NCBI GenBank assembly: GCA_004294095.1
Contig: RDZR01000047.1
Coordinates: 1-43,329, forward strand
Origin: Verrucomicrobiota bacterium
Lineage (GTDB): Bacteria > Verrucomicrobiota > Verrucomicrobiia > Verrucomicrobiales > Akkermansiaceae
DNA: 43,329 bases
Reading direction: 5' to 3'
Shown: one piece after another, positions 15,471 through 23,382 of the stretch
Layout of the letters: every line of letters starts with the position of its first letter
Position numbering within the stretch: the stretch's first letter is position 1
Notes under the pieces: generated by a model
What the model was told of the DNA's origin: nothing
Database searches by the model: none
The model's input: the letters and a program-made list of their open reading frames with translations, nothing else
Program-made: the position numbers and the translations under genes

Positions 15471-16658
15471 ATGGCATGGAGGCTCAGTGAAGCAGTCGCT
15501 TACGGCGAAATTGACAATACGCAAGCAGGTGTGACGACAGGCAAAATCTGGCTTCATGGGCGCGACGAGCCGTTGATTCTGGAATTGCAGGGTGATTGTT
15601 TGCGCGATCTCGCAGGGACTCGCCTGCAATTTGAAAACAAGCACCCACTGGAAAATCCGGTGGTGCATGAGCTCGATACGGAGCAGCTCGGCTGGGTCGG
15701 AGACATGACCGCCTCTCGCCGTTGCAAAGTGGCGACTTGTTCTGATAAGGAAATCATCCGGCTGATGGCTGACGATCAAGATGTGCCCTACCATTTACAA
15801 AATGCGGTCTATTTGGAATGGTATAGCGAGGCTAACGGGCGCGTGCTGATTGAATCTGCTGGCTATCATCTAACAGTTTCTCCGGCGGAGTGGCAGATGG
15901 ATGAAGATGAGGAGCAGGCGCAATTGATGGCGAACATGAACTCCATGCGCGATTTTGTGCTCAAAGTCACCGCGCGTGATCCGCAGGATGAATCGCCCGA
16001 TGAAAGCATTGCTGATGAAGCGATCTGGGAAAAGCGACTTGAGCGGAATGATCGCCTCGTGAGCATGTATAAAGAGGTGCGTGAAAAATTTATCGATGAT
16101 GTGAATTCTGATCAAAAGCAGGCATTTGTCATGGGCTGGGACTGGCTGTTAGAAAACCTCGCCAGCCGCAATGAACTTGCTGACAATGGCGAAATGGGTT
16201 CCGAACTGTTTGATCTTTTTTACAACGATTACATCGATGGCGATGGAGACCATGAAGATTTTGATGATGATGATGATGATGATGACGTGCCTGCTGAGTC
16301 ACACCATCCGCTCTACGATTTAGCAGAAGAGTTGATGTTGCGCGCGGTTGATATTCTCGGGGAGACTCAAGTGGAAGGCTCGATTGGCCAGCTTCTAACA
16401 GATCAATTGCTTGAAGTGACCAATGGCCTAGATCTCGCATTGAATAGCACGGAAGATCAACATACGCTCGAAACGGGATATGTTTTGGCGATGATCAAGC
16501 GCAGCATCACCGGGCTTGAGCGGGCGATGCAGCTATCCGACGAGCTGAGCATGCATGAGCAGGATGGCGATCAACTCGCAGCTCTCAGGCACATCACGAT
16601 GAGTGCTAAAGAGATCTACCTTGGTTTGCAGCATTTGCATGCGGATCTCAAAAAATGA
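15471..16658 (+). CDS. Acidic protein of unknown function with poly-aspartate tract
   Basis: 395 residues, strongly acidic, without signal peptide or membrane helix, hence cytoplasmic. The N-terminal 80 residues (VAYGEIDNT, TTGKIWLHGRDEPLILELQGD) look like a small beta domain. The middle is helical. Residues about 257-272 contain eight consecutive Asp encoded by a GAT repeat, separating a C-terminal helical domain of about 115 residues. I do not recognise the family. It is coupled to the HAD phosphatase gene by an ATGA overlap and follows the sugar cluster after 46 bp. TGTTAGA heptamers lie at 15869, 16147 and 16394. Confidence 0.72.
   Translation: MAWRLSEAVAYGEIDNTQAGVTTGKIWLHGRDEPLILELQGDCLRDLAGTRLQFENKHPLENPVVHELDTEQLGWVGDMTASRRCKVATCSDKEIIRLMADDQDVPYHLQNAVYLEWYSEANGRVLIESAGYHLTVSPAEWQMDEDEEQAQLMANMNSMRDFVLKVTARDPQDESPDESIADEAIWEKRLERNDRLVSMYKEVREKFIDDVNSDQKQAFVMGWDWLLENLASRNELADNGEMGSELFDLFYNDYIDGDGDHEDFDDDDDDDDVPAESHHPLYDLAEELMLRAVDILGETQVEGSIGQLLTDQLLEVTNGLDLALNSTEDQHTLETGYVLAMIKRSITGLERAMQLSDELSMHEQDGDQLAALRHITMSAKEIYLGLQHLHADLKK
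16263..16286 (+). repeat. (GAT)7-GAC trinucleotide repeat encoding eight aspartates
   Basis: Seven perfect GAT units and one GAC, in frame within the acidic protein. A perfect triplet run of this length could gain or lose units by slippage without breaking the frame. Confidence 0.9.
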
Positions 16659-17395
16659 GTGATGAGCCGATGGCATCTGAAAAGCAGACTCGAAGCATCG
16701 CGCTTTTTGACTTAGATGGCACATTACTGGCATGGGATTGCCAGTTGTTATTTCGCCGGCACATCTTACGCCATGAGCCGTGGCGTATTGTTTTTTTCCC
16801 GCTTTATTTGGCACTTCTGCCGTTTTGGCCCGTGCTCGGAATCGATGGCATGAAGCGCGTCTTCCACAGCTATTTATGGAAGGTGGATCATGATTTGTTA
16901 GATGGCTACCTGCAATCATTCGTGGAGGAATTACGCCCATTGTTCTATCGAGAAATGTTAGATCGAATCGAGCATCATCGCCGCTGTAGAGATCTGTTAG
17001 TTTTGTCCTCTGCCAGCCCGGAATTTTACGTCAGAGCGATTGCGCGTGAGTTGGGAATGGATCTAGGGCTCGGCACTCAAATCGAGTGGCACGGTATTTT
17101 CCCTGACATGGAAAATCACAAAGGAATGGCGAAGGTTGAGCGGCTTCAGAGAGAATTGCCGCGTGATTTGTTAGATGGCGGGCAACTTAAGGCAAGCCAT
17201 GGTTACAGTGATAGCTCGGCAGATGTCCCGATGTTGCTGTGTTGTGAGAGCGTCACATTGGTCAATCCATCCCCAGCATTCACTCATTATGGTCAGGCAC
17301 GGGGATGGGAAATGATACGCGTTGAGCGGCCATGGCGGAGCCGCTTGAGTCACGCATGGCAATCACTCAACATGCTGTTAGGATTTGGTCGTTAA
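16655..17395 (+). CDS. HAD-superfamily subfamily IB hydrolase (phosphatase)
   Basis: 246 residues. HAD motif I is FDLDGTLLAWD near residues 19-29, with the Asp nucleophile and the acid/base Asp. Motif II is LSSASPEF, motif III is the Lys in NHKGMAKVERL, and motif IV is GYSDSSADVPML. A helical cap follows motif I, as in phosphoserine-phosphatase-like IB enzymes, and contains a hydrophobic stretch (IVFFPLYLALLPFWPVLGI) that may touch the membrane. The substrate is unknown: a small phosphomonoester or a lipid-linked phosphate. The start overlaps the upstream stop as ATGA. The 3' end overlaps the convergent NUDIX gene by four bases. Confidence 0.85.
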   Translation: MSDEPMASEKQTRSIALFDLDGTLLAWDCQLLFRRHILRHEPWRIVFFPLYLALLPFWPVLGIDGMKRVFHSYLWKVDHDLLDGYLQSFVEELRPLFYREMLDRIEHHRRCRDLLVLSSASPEFYVRAIARELGMDLGLGTQIEWHGIFPDMENHKGMAKVERLQRELPRDLLDGGQLKASHGYSDSSADVPMLLCCESVTLVNPSPAFTHYGQARGWEMIRVERPWRSRLSHAWQSLNMLLGFGR

Positions 17396-17856
17396 AGCTC
17401 GATGTCAAAAAAATCGCGCATGACCGAACGATAGACATCGTGCTTGAAGGCAGGTAGCCAATCTAACTCAAATTCGTGTGGAGGTATCCATCGATACGCA
17501 CTGAATTCTTGCGGCTTTTGCTTCACGTTCACCTCGGGTGCGTTCGGCATCAGATGGCAAAGAAAATACGTTTGCTCTTGGCCGTGGCTGCCGTGCTTTT
17601 TGATTTTTTTTAACCGCACATCTTCTGGATAAAGGTAGCGATATCCATGGCGCATTGAGATGACTTGGTAGTGTTCTTTTGAAATTCCAATTTCTTCTAA
17701 CACTTCTCGATAAAGTGCCTGCTCGGCTGATTCTCCAGCATCAACGCCGCCCTGAGGAAACTGCCATGCGCCGGGCACAGTCGATCGCTCACAGATCAGT
17801 AAATTCCCATCTGAGTTGACGATCAGTGCTGCCACGTTAGGCCGAAATCGGACCAT
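17392..17856 (-). CDS. rppH: NUDIX hydrolase, RppH-like RNA 5' pyrophosphohydrolase
   Basis: 154 residues. The NUDIX box GGVDAGESAEQALYREVLEE fits G-x5-E-x7-R-E-U-x-E-E-x-G. The flanking FRPNVAALIVNSDGNLLICE and GAWQFPQGG match RppH/diadenosine-polyphosphate hydrolases, in which WQFPQGG is characteristic. RppH removes pyrophosphate from triphosphorylated mRNA ends and triggers decay. A dinucleoside polyphosphate hydrolase role is the alternative. The ATG at 17856 is preceded by a promoter-like element only five bases away. A TGTTAGA heptamer lies at 17696. Confidence 0.85.
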   Translation of the reverse strand: MVRFRPNVAALIVNSDGNLLICERSTVPGAWQFPQGGVDAGESAEQALYREVLEEIGISKEHYQVISMRHGYRYLYPEDVRLKKIKKHGSHGQEQTYFLCHLMPNAPEVNVKQKPQEFSAYRWIPPHEFELDWLPAFKHDVYRSVMRDFFDIEL

Positions 17857-17861
17857 GCGGC

Positions 17862-17891
17862 AAACTAGGTCTGCACCATGCGAATTGGCAA
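17862..17891 (-). promoter_or_regulatory. Putative promoter of the NUDIX hydrolase gene
   Basis: Read on the minus strand: TTGCCA, an 18-bp spacer, TAGTTT, then five bases to the ATG at 17856. It again predicts a transcript starting at or next to the start codon. The -10 match is moderate. Confidence 0.35.
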
Positions 17892-18003
17892 TACTTAATT
17901 TATCTTAACTACTATTAAATTAGTTTTATCCTCGCCCGCTTGGTAATTCTCGGACCGTTCTTGAATGCCTGGGAAATGGCCAAAAAAATCCGCCAAATAA
18001 ATA

Positions 18004-18031
18004 TTGACAAAATGGTTGTGGGAACTATTCG
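18004..18031 (+). promoter_or_regulatory. Putative promoter of the secreted PDG-repeat protein gene
   Basis: A perfect -35 hexamer TTGACA at 18004-18009, a 16-bp spacer, and a weak -10 TATTCG at 18026-18031, eight bases before the ATG at 18040. This supports 18040 as the start rather than the in-frame TTG at 18004, which would be the -35 box itself. Confidence 0.5.
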
Positions 18032-18039
18032 CATGGAAG

Positions 18040-19392
18040 ATGAAAAAAGTTGTAAATTCTTCTGATAGCGCCAGATCTCGGTGGTTTCCTGAACATTTTT
18101 CTTTTCAACGTCCCAGTCTTCGCTTGGCCCTCATATTGACCTCGGCCTGTTTCGCTCTCGCCGCCGGACCCATTCTGCGCGCCCAAGGTGCTCTCACTCC
18201 GCCCGGTCCGCCGGCACCCACACAGCATTCGCTAGAAGAGCTTTATTCTCTGCTGATCGGCCAGCAGGCCCAGCTCTCACAACTGCAAGGGCAGCTCACC
18301 CGCTTTCAACTAGAGAACCGCTTACTCTTCTATTATAACGACGCGCTCGCTTGGATAAACACTCTCATAGTCGGCGGAGGCAACACCGGTGCTCAGGCCT
18401 CGGTCGCTTTTCCCCGCACCCCCAGCGCTCCCCTCGGCCGCCCCGCCATCGCTTACTTCGACGTGGGCTCGGGCAGCCTGAACTACGCCTACAACTTCGC
18501 CGACGACACCCAGTGGTCCGCCTACACCGTGGACGCGAGCGGCGGGCGCTACCTCTCGCACGCACTCGCGCCCGACGGCCGCTCCGCCATTGCCTACTAC
18601 GATCAAAACACCGGCGACCTTAAGTTTGCCCTCGCTGTGAGCGAAAATGATCCCGGCCAAGGATTTAACGTCAGCACAGTCGATGCGGTGGGCAACGTCG
18701 GTGCCCACGCCTCTCTCGCCTACGGCCCAGATGGCCAACCCGCCATCGCCTACTTCGACGCCACCGGCTTGAACTTGAAATTTGCCCAATACAACGGCAG
18801 CACATGGACACTAAGCACCGTCGCCACCGCGGGCGATGTGGGTCGCCACACCAGTCTGGCTTTCAGTCCAGACGGTGCCCCACATATTGCTTTTTCCGAC
18901 AATGGCAACCTGCGTGTCCTACGTTTCCTCTCTGGCTTATGGACTCTCGGCGCATACCCCTTCTCAGTCTCTGACGTGCGCGAGACCAGCCTGCGCTTCG
19001 ATGCCCAGGGGCAACAGCATCTCGTTTACATTTCTGGATCAGTCAGCAGCGGGCTCAATCATTTCGTATACGGCCCGAGCGGGAACACCTCCACCCTACT
19101 TCAAGCCAACGCCGGCATCGTAGTCACCACCACGGGGCAAAGTTTAACCTTCGGGCCCGACGGCCGCCCCGTGATCGCTTACTATCACAGCTACATCGGT
19201 CAACTCAATCTCGCCCGCCTCACACCTACGGGCTGGAGCCAACGCGTGCTGGCCGCCGCATCTCCGGGCAGTCCGGCCGAGCTTGGCCGCGCTGCCATCG
19301 GCTTCGACCCCACCGAGCTAAAATTTATCCTCGCCCACTACGAAGGCAATGCGGGCACGTTGCGCCTCCTGCGCCCTGGCCTCGCGCCGTGA
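18040..19392 (+). CDS. Secreted protein with PDG-type repeats, probable beta-propeller-like fold
   Basis: 450 residues from the ATG at 18040. A basic N-terminal region leads to a signal peptide (LRLALILTSACFALAAG), then QGALTPPGPPAPTQHSLEEL, a segment also found in the beta-helix protein at 20061-21080. A short helical stretch rich in Gln and Leu (about residues 66-90) may be a coiled coil. From about residue 115 on, a unit recurs: S-L-A/F-x-P-D-G-x-P-x-I-A-Y-F/Y-D followed by L-x-x-A, at least six times at about 40-50-residue spacing, suggesting a beta propeller. Codons end mostly in C or G and the gene lacks TGTTAGA, unlike genes on either side. The function is unknown, perhaps a cell-surface or secreted binding protein. 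Confidence 0.72.
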   Translation: MKKVVNSSDSARSRWFPEHFSFQRPSLRLALILTSACFALAAGPILRAQGALTPPGPPAPTQHSLEELYSLLIGQQAQLSQLQGQLTRFQLENRLLFYYNDALAWINTLIVGGGNTGAQASVAFPRTPSAPLGRPAIAYFDVGSGSLNYAYNFADDTQWSAYTVDASGGRYLSHALAPDGRSAIAYYDQNTGDLKFALAVSENDPGQGFNVSTVDAVGNVGAHASLAYGPDGQPAIAYFDATGLNLKFAQYNGSTWTLSTVATAGDVGRHTSLAFSPDGAPHIAFSDNGNLRVLRFLSGLWTLGAYPFSVSDVRETSLRFDAQGQQHLVYISGSVSSGLNHFVYGPSGNTSTLLQANAGIVVTTTGQSLTFGPDGRPVIAYYHSYIGQLNLARLTPTGWSQRVLAAASPGSPAELGRAAIGFDPTELKFILAHYEGNAGTLRLLRPGLAP

Positions 19393-19637
19393 CGTCTCCA
19401 AGAGGCGCGCGGCGATGCGGCACTTCACCTCGATCATGATGACCTCGTAGCCCATCAATGGCTTGCCTGCAGCAGGTCGGAGGCATGAGGCCTACCCGTA
19501 GCCAACGGATGAATTTCAAACTCACTTCTCTGGGACGATAGAGGGCTCATATGGCCCAATGGAGGTGGAACAACCAATCCAATAATCATTGTTGAAACTC
19601 GCTTGCTTGGCATTTTTTATTGCACTCACCATGAAAT
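19393..19637. other. Intergenic region without a supportable gene
   Basis: About 245 bp between the PDG-repeat gene and a leftward small membrane-protein gene. The first 110 bp are GC-rich. On the minus strand they can be read as a short protein-like stretch (GYEVIMIEVKCRIAARLLET) with no start or continuation, possibly the remains of a gene. I could not identify it, and I see no terminator or RNA. Confidence 0.35.
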
Positions 19638-20033
19638 CTAAAAAACGATTTCGGCGAGATTTTCCGCTGGGCGCGTCCGTTCCCATTGCATTAGGAAAAA
19701 GCAGGACCCGGCGTAACCCAGCGCCACCCATGCCTGCACCCCGGCGGCGAACCAAAGCACAGGCGGTTTTTTTCCCGCAGTTTTGAGCGGCGGGATGATG
19801 CTGCCCTCTGGCACCGGAACGGAAGTCCCAGACATTGCCTCCGCGCTCTTTTCCATCGGCGGCGTGGTCTCGACTACGCGCTCGGCGGAGGGCTCATAAC
19901 CCGCAGGACCGGCGTTCGGATGGAACTGCTGAAAAAGAAACATCCCGAGAATATCAAAAAGCACGGCTTTTTTTACACCGAGAATTTCATCGGAAAAAAC
20001 GCGCAGGGAATCTGATATTCTGGGCACTCGCAC
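19638..20033 (-). CDS. Small membrane protein of unknown function
   Basis: 131 residues from the ATG at 20033; an internal ATG at 19943 would give a shorter form. The N-terminal third is amphipathic (VKKAVLFDILGMFLFQQF). The middle is Pro/Glu-rich. A hydrophobic helix near the C-terminus (VLWFAAGVQAWVALGYAGSC) is followed by a charged tail. I do not recognise the family. The gene begins 27 bp after the end of the beta-helix protein gene on the same strand, so the two may be co-transcribed. Coding status is likely but not certain. Confidence 0.45.
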   Translation of the reverse strand: MRVPRISDSLRVFSDEILGVKKAVLFDILGMFLFQQFHPNAGPAGYEPSAERVVETTPPMEKSAEAMSGTSVPVPEGSIIPPLKTAGKKPPVLWFAAGVQAWVALGYAGSCFFLMQWERTRPAENLAEIVF

Positions 20034-20060
20034 CGAGGCAAATGGCCATCATCCGCTAGC

Positions 20061-21080
20061 TCATTCACTGGCTGGCACACAGGCATCGCGCTGACCTCCT
20101 GCGGAGACATCGATTTGTCTGTCCACGGTAGCTGGGTCTGTGCTGTTGCCGCTGGCAACGCAGTGGGCGGCGACGCCGATGCCGACAGAGATCCCGCTTT
20201 TGAAATTACCTGAAGCCCGGCTGTTGGTCACGCTGCCAGCGATGGCGGCAATGCCGCGGTCACCATTGTTGGCAGCGCTGGCATTGGTCACAATCCCATT
20301 TTCGGCAAAGATGCCGCTGCCACCATTAGATGAAGCGGTCGCATTTGTCACGCTGCCGTTGCTGGTATTGATGCCGTTGCTATTATTGTTGATGGCGCTG
20401 GCATTGGTCACGTTGCCAAATTGGGCGACTATACCACTGCTGCCATTGTTGGTGGCGGTGGCATTGGTTATATTGCTTTTGGGGGCGTAAATGCCAAAAT
20501 TGCCGTTGTTATTCACCGAAATGTGAAAAAGAGCTCCCTGACCATCGAGGTCAATTCCATTCGATCCGCACTGCTCTACTGTGAGATGGGAGAGAAGAAC
20601 TCCGCTGGCGTTAGATAGCTCCTGATCGTTGATGCCGATGAGCCAGCCCTGGCCCTCAAAAGTGGCATTCCATGGTTTGGGGCCAGTGGGGGTGCGGACG
20701 GTGCCGCCGGTAATGCGTCCGTTCTTGATCTCAATGCTGCGAAGATTCCCGGCGATGTTAATCGCATTTCCTGCTGCGGGGCTTACGGTCTTGCTGATGA
20801 GGGCGAAGCCGTTGAGATCGAGCGTGACATTTCTGGCTGTGATGTTGATGCCGTTGCCGCTGGCGACTTCGACGTTGCCGACGAGGTAATACGAACCCGG
20901 CTGGGAAATGGTGAAATGCGGCCCGGCGATAGGCACGGCGGGACTCCCAGGAATGGCAGTGCGAGCCTCGATTTGGTCGAGTGTTTTCATCGTCGGCGCA
21001 GGTGTGCCGGGCGGTGATAGCGGGCCTTGAGCGAGAGTGGCGGTGGCCGTAACAAATAGCATTAGGACAATTTTCTTCAT
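20061..21080 (-). CDS. Secreted right-handed parallel beta-helix repeat protein
   Basis: 339 residues from the ATG at 21080 (MKKIVLMLFVTATATLAQG is a clean signal peptide; a longer open frame upstream adds an implausible basic leader). After the signal comes GPLSPPGTPAPTMKTLDQIE, shared with the PDG-repeat protein. Then follow the typical opening of right-handed beta-helix proteins, SQPGSYYLVGNVEV then NGINITARNVTLDLNGF, and further coils (SIEIKNGRITGG, GVLLSHLTVEQCGSNGIDL). Residues about 187-286 contain five 20-residue coils rich in Asn, Gly, Ala and Thr. Many such proteins bind or cleave surface polysaccharides. I see no catalytic motif that would call it a lyase. It is probably secreted or surface-bound. 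Confidence 0.8.
   Translation of the reverse strand: MKKIVLMLFVTATATLAQGPLSPPGTPAPTMKTLDQIEARTAIPGSPAVPIAGPHFTISQPGSYYLVGNVEVASGNGINITARNVTLDLNGFALISKTVSPAAGNAINIAGNLRSIEIKNGRITGGTVRTPTGPKPWNATFEGQGWLIGINDQELSNASGVLLSHLTVEQCGSNGIDLDGQGALFHISVNNNGNFGIYAPKSNITNATATNNGSSGIVAQFGNVTNASAINNNSNGINTSNGSVTNATASSNGGSGIFAENGIVTNASAANNGDRGIAAIAGSVTNSRASGNFKSGISVGIGVAAHCVASGNSTDPATVDRQIDVSAGGQRDACVPASE
20221..20520 (-). repeat. Five tandem 60-bp units encoding 20-residue beta-helix coils
   Basis: The anchor GCATTGGTCA (or a one- to three-base variant) recurs at exactly 60-bp spacing at 20221, 20281, 20341, 20401 and 20461. Each unit encodes a coil of the form VTNA-S/T-A-x-N-N-G-x-x-GI-x-A. The strict 60-bp period points to duplication of a single coil. 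Confidence 0.85.
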
Positions 21081-21214
21081 GGTGATCGTAGTTGGTTGAG
21101 ATTGGCAATGGCTTGGTTGGGGCTTATGTGTAGAGCGGTAGCGGCCAAATCGAGCGAAAAAGCTCAGAAATCGGGAGAAGATTTTCATGACGCTGCCTAG
21201 TTGTTGCCAGAATG

Positions 21215-21385
21215 ATGATTGAAAGCAAAATTGAATTCAATCTAACAAAAATTAGAAGACGATTCTGGCGGCTCACCCTCGATCACCCCGTTACTGGCAA
21301 GCGCCTCAAATTTGAAGCGCCCATCCCCGAGGATTATCACCCTTGGTTGGACCTTCCTAGCGCGATAAATCAACTTTCGTTCTAA
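21215..21385 (+). pseudogene. Orphan C-terminus of an RluA-family pseudouridine synthase
   Basis: A 56-codon open frame (ATG 21215, TAA 21383-21385). Residues about 18-47, RFWRLTLDHPVTGKRLKFEA followed by PIPEDYHPWLD, match the extreme C-terminus of RluA/RluD-type 23S rRNA pseudouridine synthases, in which H-P-x-T-G-K/E-x-L-x-F-x-A-P-x-P is characteristic. The catalytic domain is absent: upstream lies the divergent start of the beta-helix gene. The first 15 residues look unrelated. It is best read as the 3' remnant of a gene truncated by insertion or deletion, marking a recombination boundary. It may or may not be translated. Confidence 0.65.
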
Positions 21386-21423
21386 AAATCTCAAATTTCG
21401 TGTAATGAAACCACCCGCTTGCT

Positions 21424-21429
21424 TATAAG
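21424..21429 (+). promoter_or_regulatory. -10-like element directly before the kinase gene
   Basis: TATAAG lies six bases before the ATG at 21436, the same spacing as at the OmpA-like gene. No good -35 hexamer is visible 16-18 bp upstream. AAGG within it could also act as a weak ribosome-binding site, so the reading is ambiguous. Confidence 0.35.
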
Positions 21430-21435
21430 GTAAGT

Positions 21436-23382
21436 ATGGAAATCAATCCTGAGCACGCCCCGCTTGCTGGCCTCAATCCAGCCGACCTCCTCCGCCAAGG
21501 CGCGGCAGAGGACACCTTCATGGACATCGCGCCCTCTTCTTTTAATCCGTTGCCGATCGAAGAACTCGCCGTTATTTTCCCACAATTTGATGTCCTCGAA
21601 CTCATTGGCAAAGGCGGCATGGGTGCCGTTTACAAAGTCCGCCAAAAAGATCTGGATCGCATCGTCGCGCTGAAAATTTTGCCCCCCGGCATCGGCCGAA
21701 CGCCGGAATTCTCAAATCGCTTCACCCGCGAGGCCAAGGCCCTGGCCAAGCTGAACCACCCCGGCATCGTCACGCTCCACGAATTTGGCCAACAGGACGG
21801 GCTCTATTTCATCCTCATGGAATTCGTGGACGGAGTGAACCTCGCCCAACTCATGAAAACCGGCCGGATCTCGTCGCGCGAGGCCCTGGCCATCGTCCCA
21901 CAGATTTGCGATGCATTGCAATTCGCCCATGACCAAGGCATCGTCCACCGCGATATCAAGCCGGAAAACCTCCTGCTAGATCGTCATGGCCGCGTGAAAG
22001 TCGCCGACTTCGGCATTGCCAAGGTAGTGGCCGCAGTCTGTGAAGAGCCTATAAGAGGTGGGGCCACTCCTGTCCCCAACGATGCGACCCTTGCCGGAAA
22101 AGTCCTCGGCACCCCCCAATACATGGCACCCGAGCAAATCGAGCATCCGTCCGATGTCGATCACCGCGCAGACATTTACGCCCTCGGTGTCGTCTTCTAT
22201 CAAATGCTAACAGGCGAGCTGCCGGAGAAGGATCTGCAAGCCCCATCGCGCAAAGTCCAGATCGACGTCCGCCTCGACGAGATCGTCCTGCGGGCAATGG
22301 AAAAACAACCGGACCTGAGATACCAAACCGCCCATGAATTCCGGACGATCGTTGATGGATTTCAGGAGCAAGCTCAGCCTCCATTATTTCCACTACCGAA
22401 ACCCAAGCGAGGTGTTTTGCAGCGTTGGTGGTGGGTTTTTCTCGTCATGATTCCAGTCGGGCTATTGATCGGTATCGCGGTAGGATCGATGTTGGCATAC
22501 GTCTTTCCGAAGAAATACGAAGCAGAAACGGTGATCGAATTCAGGCCCGTGGCAAACTTGATGATGACCTCCAGTCTCTTCGCGGATCAGTTTGAAACCA
22601 TCACATCACAAGATTCATTAATCGCAGTCGCGAATGAACTGGATTTACCAAACCAATGGATGCTCAGCCAGGACGCCGTGATTCAACGACTGAAAAGCAT
22701 CATCACCACCCAGAACATCCGAGGCACCAACCTGATCGCCATCCGAGTGCGTCACTCCGACAGGCAGAAAGTCGCAGCGATCGCCAAAGCACTAGCTCTA
22801 AACTATCAGCAAGTCGCACCCGGAGAAGTCGTCATTCATGAAGACGCGATGGAACCGACAATTCCCGTCTCGCGGATTGTGGGGTGGGTGCTTTTCCGTG
22901 GTGGATTCCTAGGCCTCATTTTCTCACCACTTTTGAGCCTCATCGCGATCGCGGTTTTGCGGAAGAAGTTTCCCGAAAAGTTGATCGCAAACGCTCCATT
23001 ACAGGCAAACGGGCAGGCTACTGCTAAGGATCAGGTAGCTGGGAAATTAAAGACTGCAGGAGATATCTCCTCACGAACCAATACGCACTTAGATTCGTTC
23101 GCTGTAACTTCGTTTGTTCTTGGATTAGCCTCCTTGATTGTTGGCCCACTTGGGTCGTTACCAGCGATCATTTTCGGGCATATTGCCCTTTTGAGAATTA
23201 AATCGAACCCGTGGACTACAGGGAACGGCTATGCGTTGGCGGGTCTTGTTCTCGGCTACATTACTCTAATTTTGATCATAATCGTTATCGTGGTTTTTGG
23301 CTACACGACGTCACTTTTCACAGTATTTCCAAATGAATGGAGAGCTTCTTTACTTGAAACGTCCCGTTTTCATGACCGATGA
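21436..23382 (+). CDS. Membrane Ser/Thr protein kinase fused to a Wzz-like periplasmic domain and DUF4190
   Basis: 648 residues in three parts. Residues about 51-310 are a Hanks-type kinase: GKGGMGAVYKV glycine loop, Lys80 (VALKIL), HRDIKPEN (171-178), DFG (191-193) and GTPQYMAPEQ. It looks catalytically complete. A membrane helix (about 331-356) is followed by about 125 periplasmic residues beginning PKKYEAETVIEF, resembling Wzz/polysaccharide co-polymerase proteins, and a second helix at about 481-508. Residues about 552-620 match DUF4190: FAVTSFVLGLASLIVG, then IIFGHIALLRIK and GYALAGLVLGYI. The kinase would be cytoplasmic and the middle domain could sense envelope state or glycan export. 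The stop overlaps the ECF sigma gene by four bases, implying a shared pathway. Confidence 0.85.
   Translation: MEINPEHAPLAGLNPADLLRQGAAEDTFMDIAPSSFNPLPIEELAVIFPQFDVLELIGKGGMGAVYKVRQKDLDRIVALKILPPGIGRTPEFSNRFTREAKALAKLNHPGIVTLHEFGQQDGLYFILMEFVDGVNLAQLMKTGRISSREALAIVPQICDALQFAHDQGIVHRDIKPENLLLDRHGRVKVADFGIAKVVAAVCEEPIRGGATPVPNDATLAGKVLGTPQYMAPEQIEHPSDVDHRADIYALGVVFYQMLTGELPEKDLQAPSRKVQIDVRLDEIVLRAMEKQPDLRYQTAHEFRTIVDGFQEQAQPPLFPLPKPKRGVLQRWWWVFLVMIPVGLLIGIAVGSMLAYVFPKKYEAETVIEFRPVANLMMTSSLFADQFETITSQDSLIAVANELDLPNQWMLSQDAVIQRLKSIITTQNIRGTNLIAIRVRHSDRQKVAAIAKALALNYQQVAPGEVVIHEDAMEPTIPVSRIVGWVLFRGGFLGLIFSPLLSLIAIAVLRKKFPEKLIANAPLQANGQATAKDQVAGKLKTAGDISSRTNTHLDSFAVTSFVLGLASLIVGPLGSLPAIIFGHIALLRIKSNPWTTGNGYALAGLVLGYITLILIIIVIVVFGYTTSLFTVFPNEWRASLLETSRFHDR

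Noticed and set aside
19325-19525. Possible gene remnant on the minus strand after the PDG-repeat gene
   Set aside because: The short protein-like stretch has no start, no recognisable family and stops on both sides, so it was recorded only as intergenic sequence.
20221-20520. CRISPR array suggested by regular 60-bp repeats
   Set aside because: The units are continuous coding sequence for beta-helix coils. There are no unique spacers separated by identical palindromic repeats, and no cas genes are nearby.
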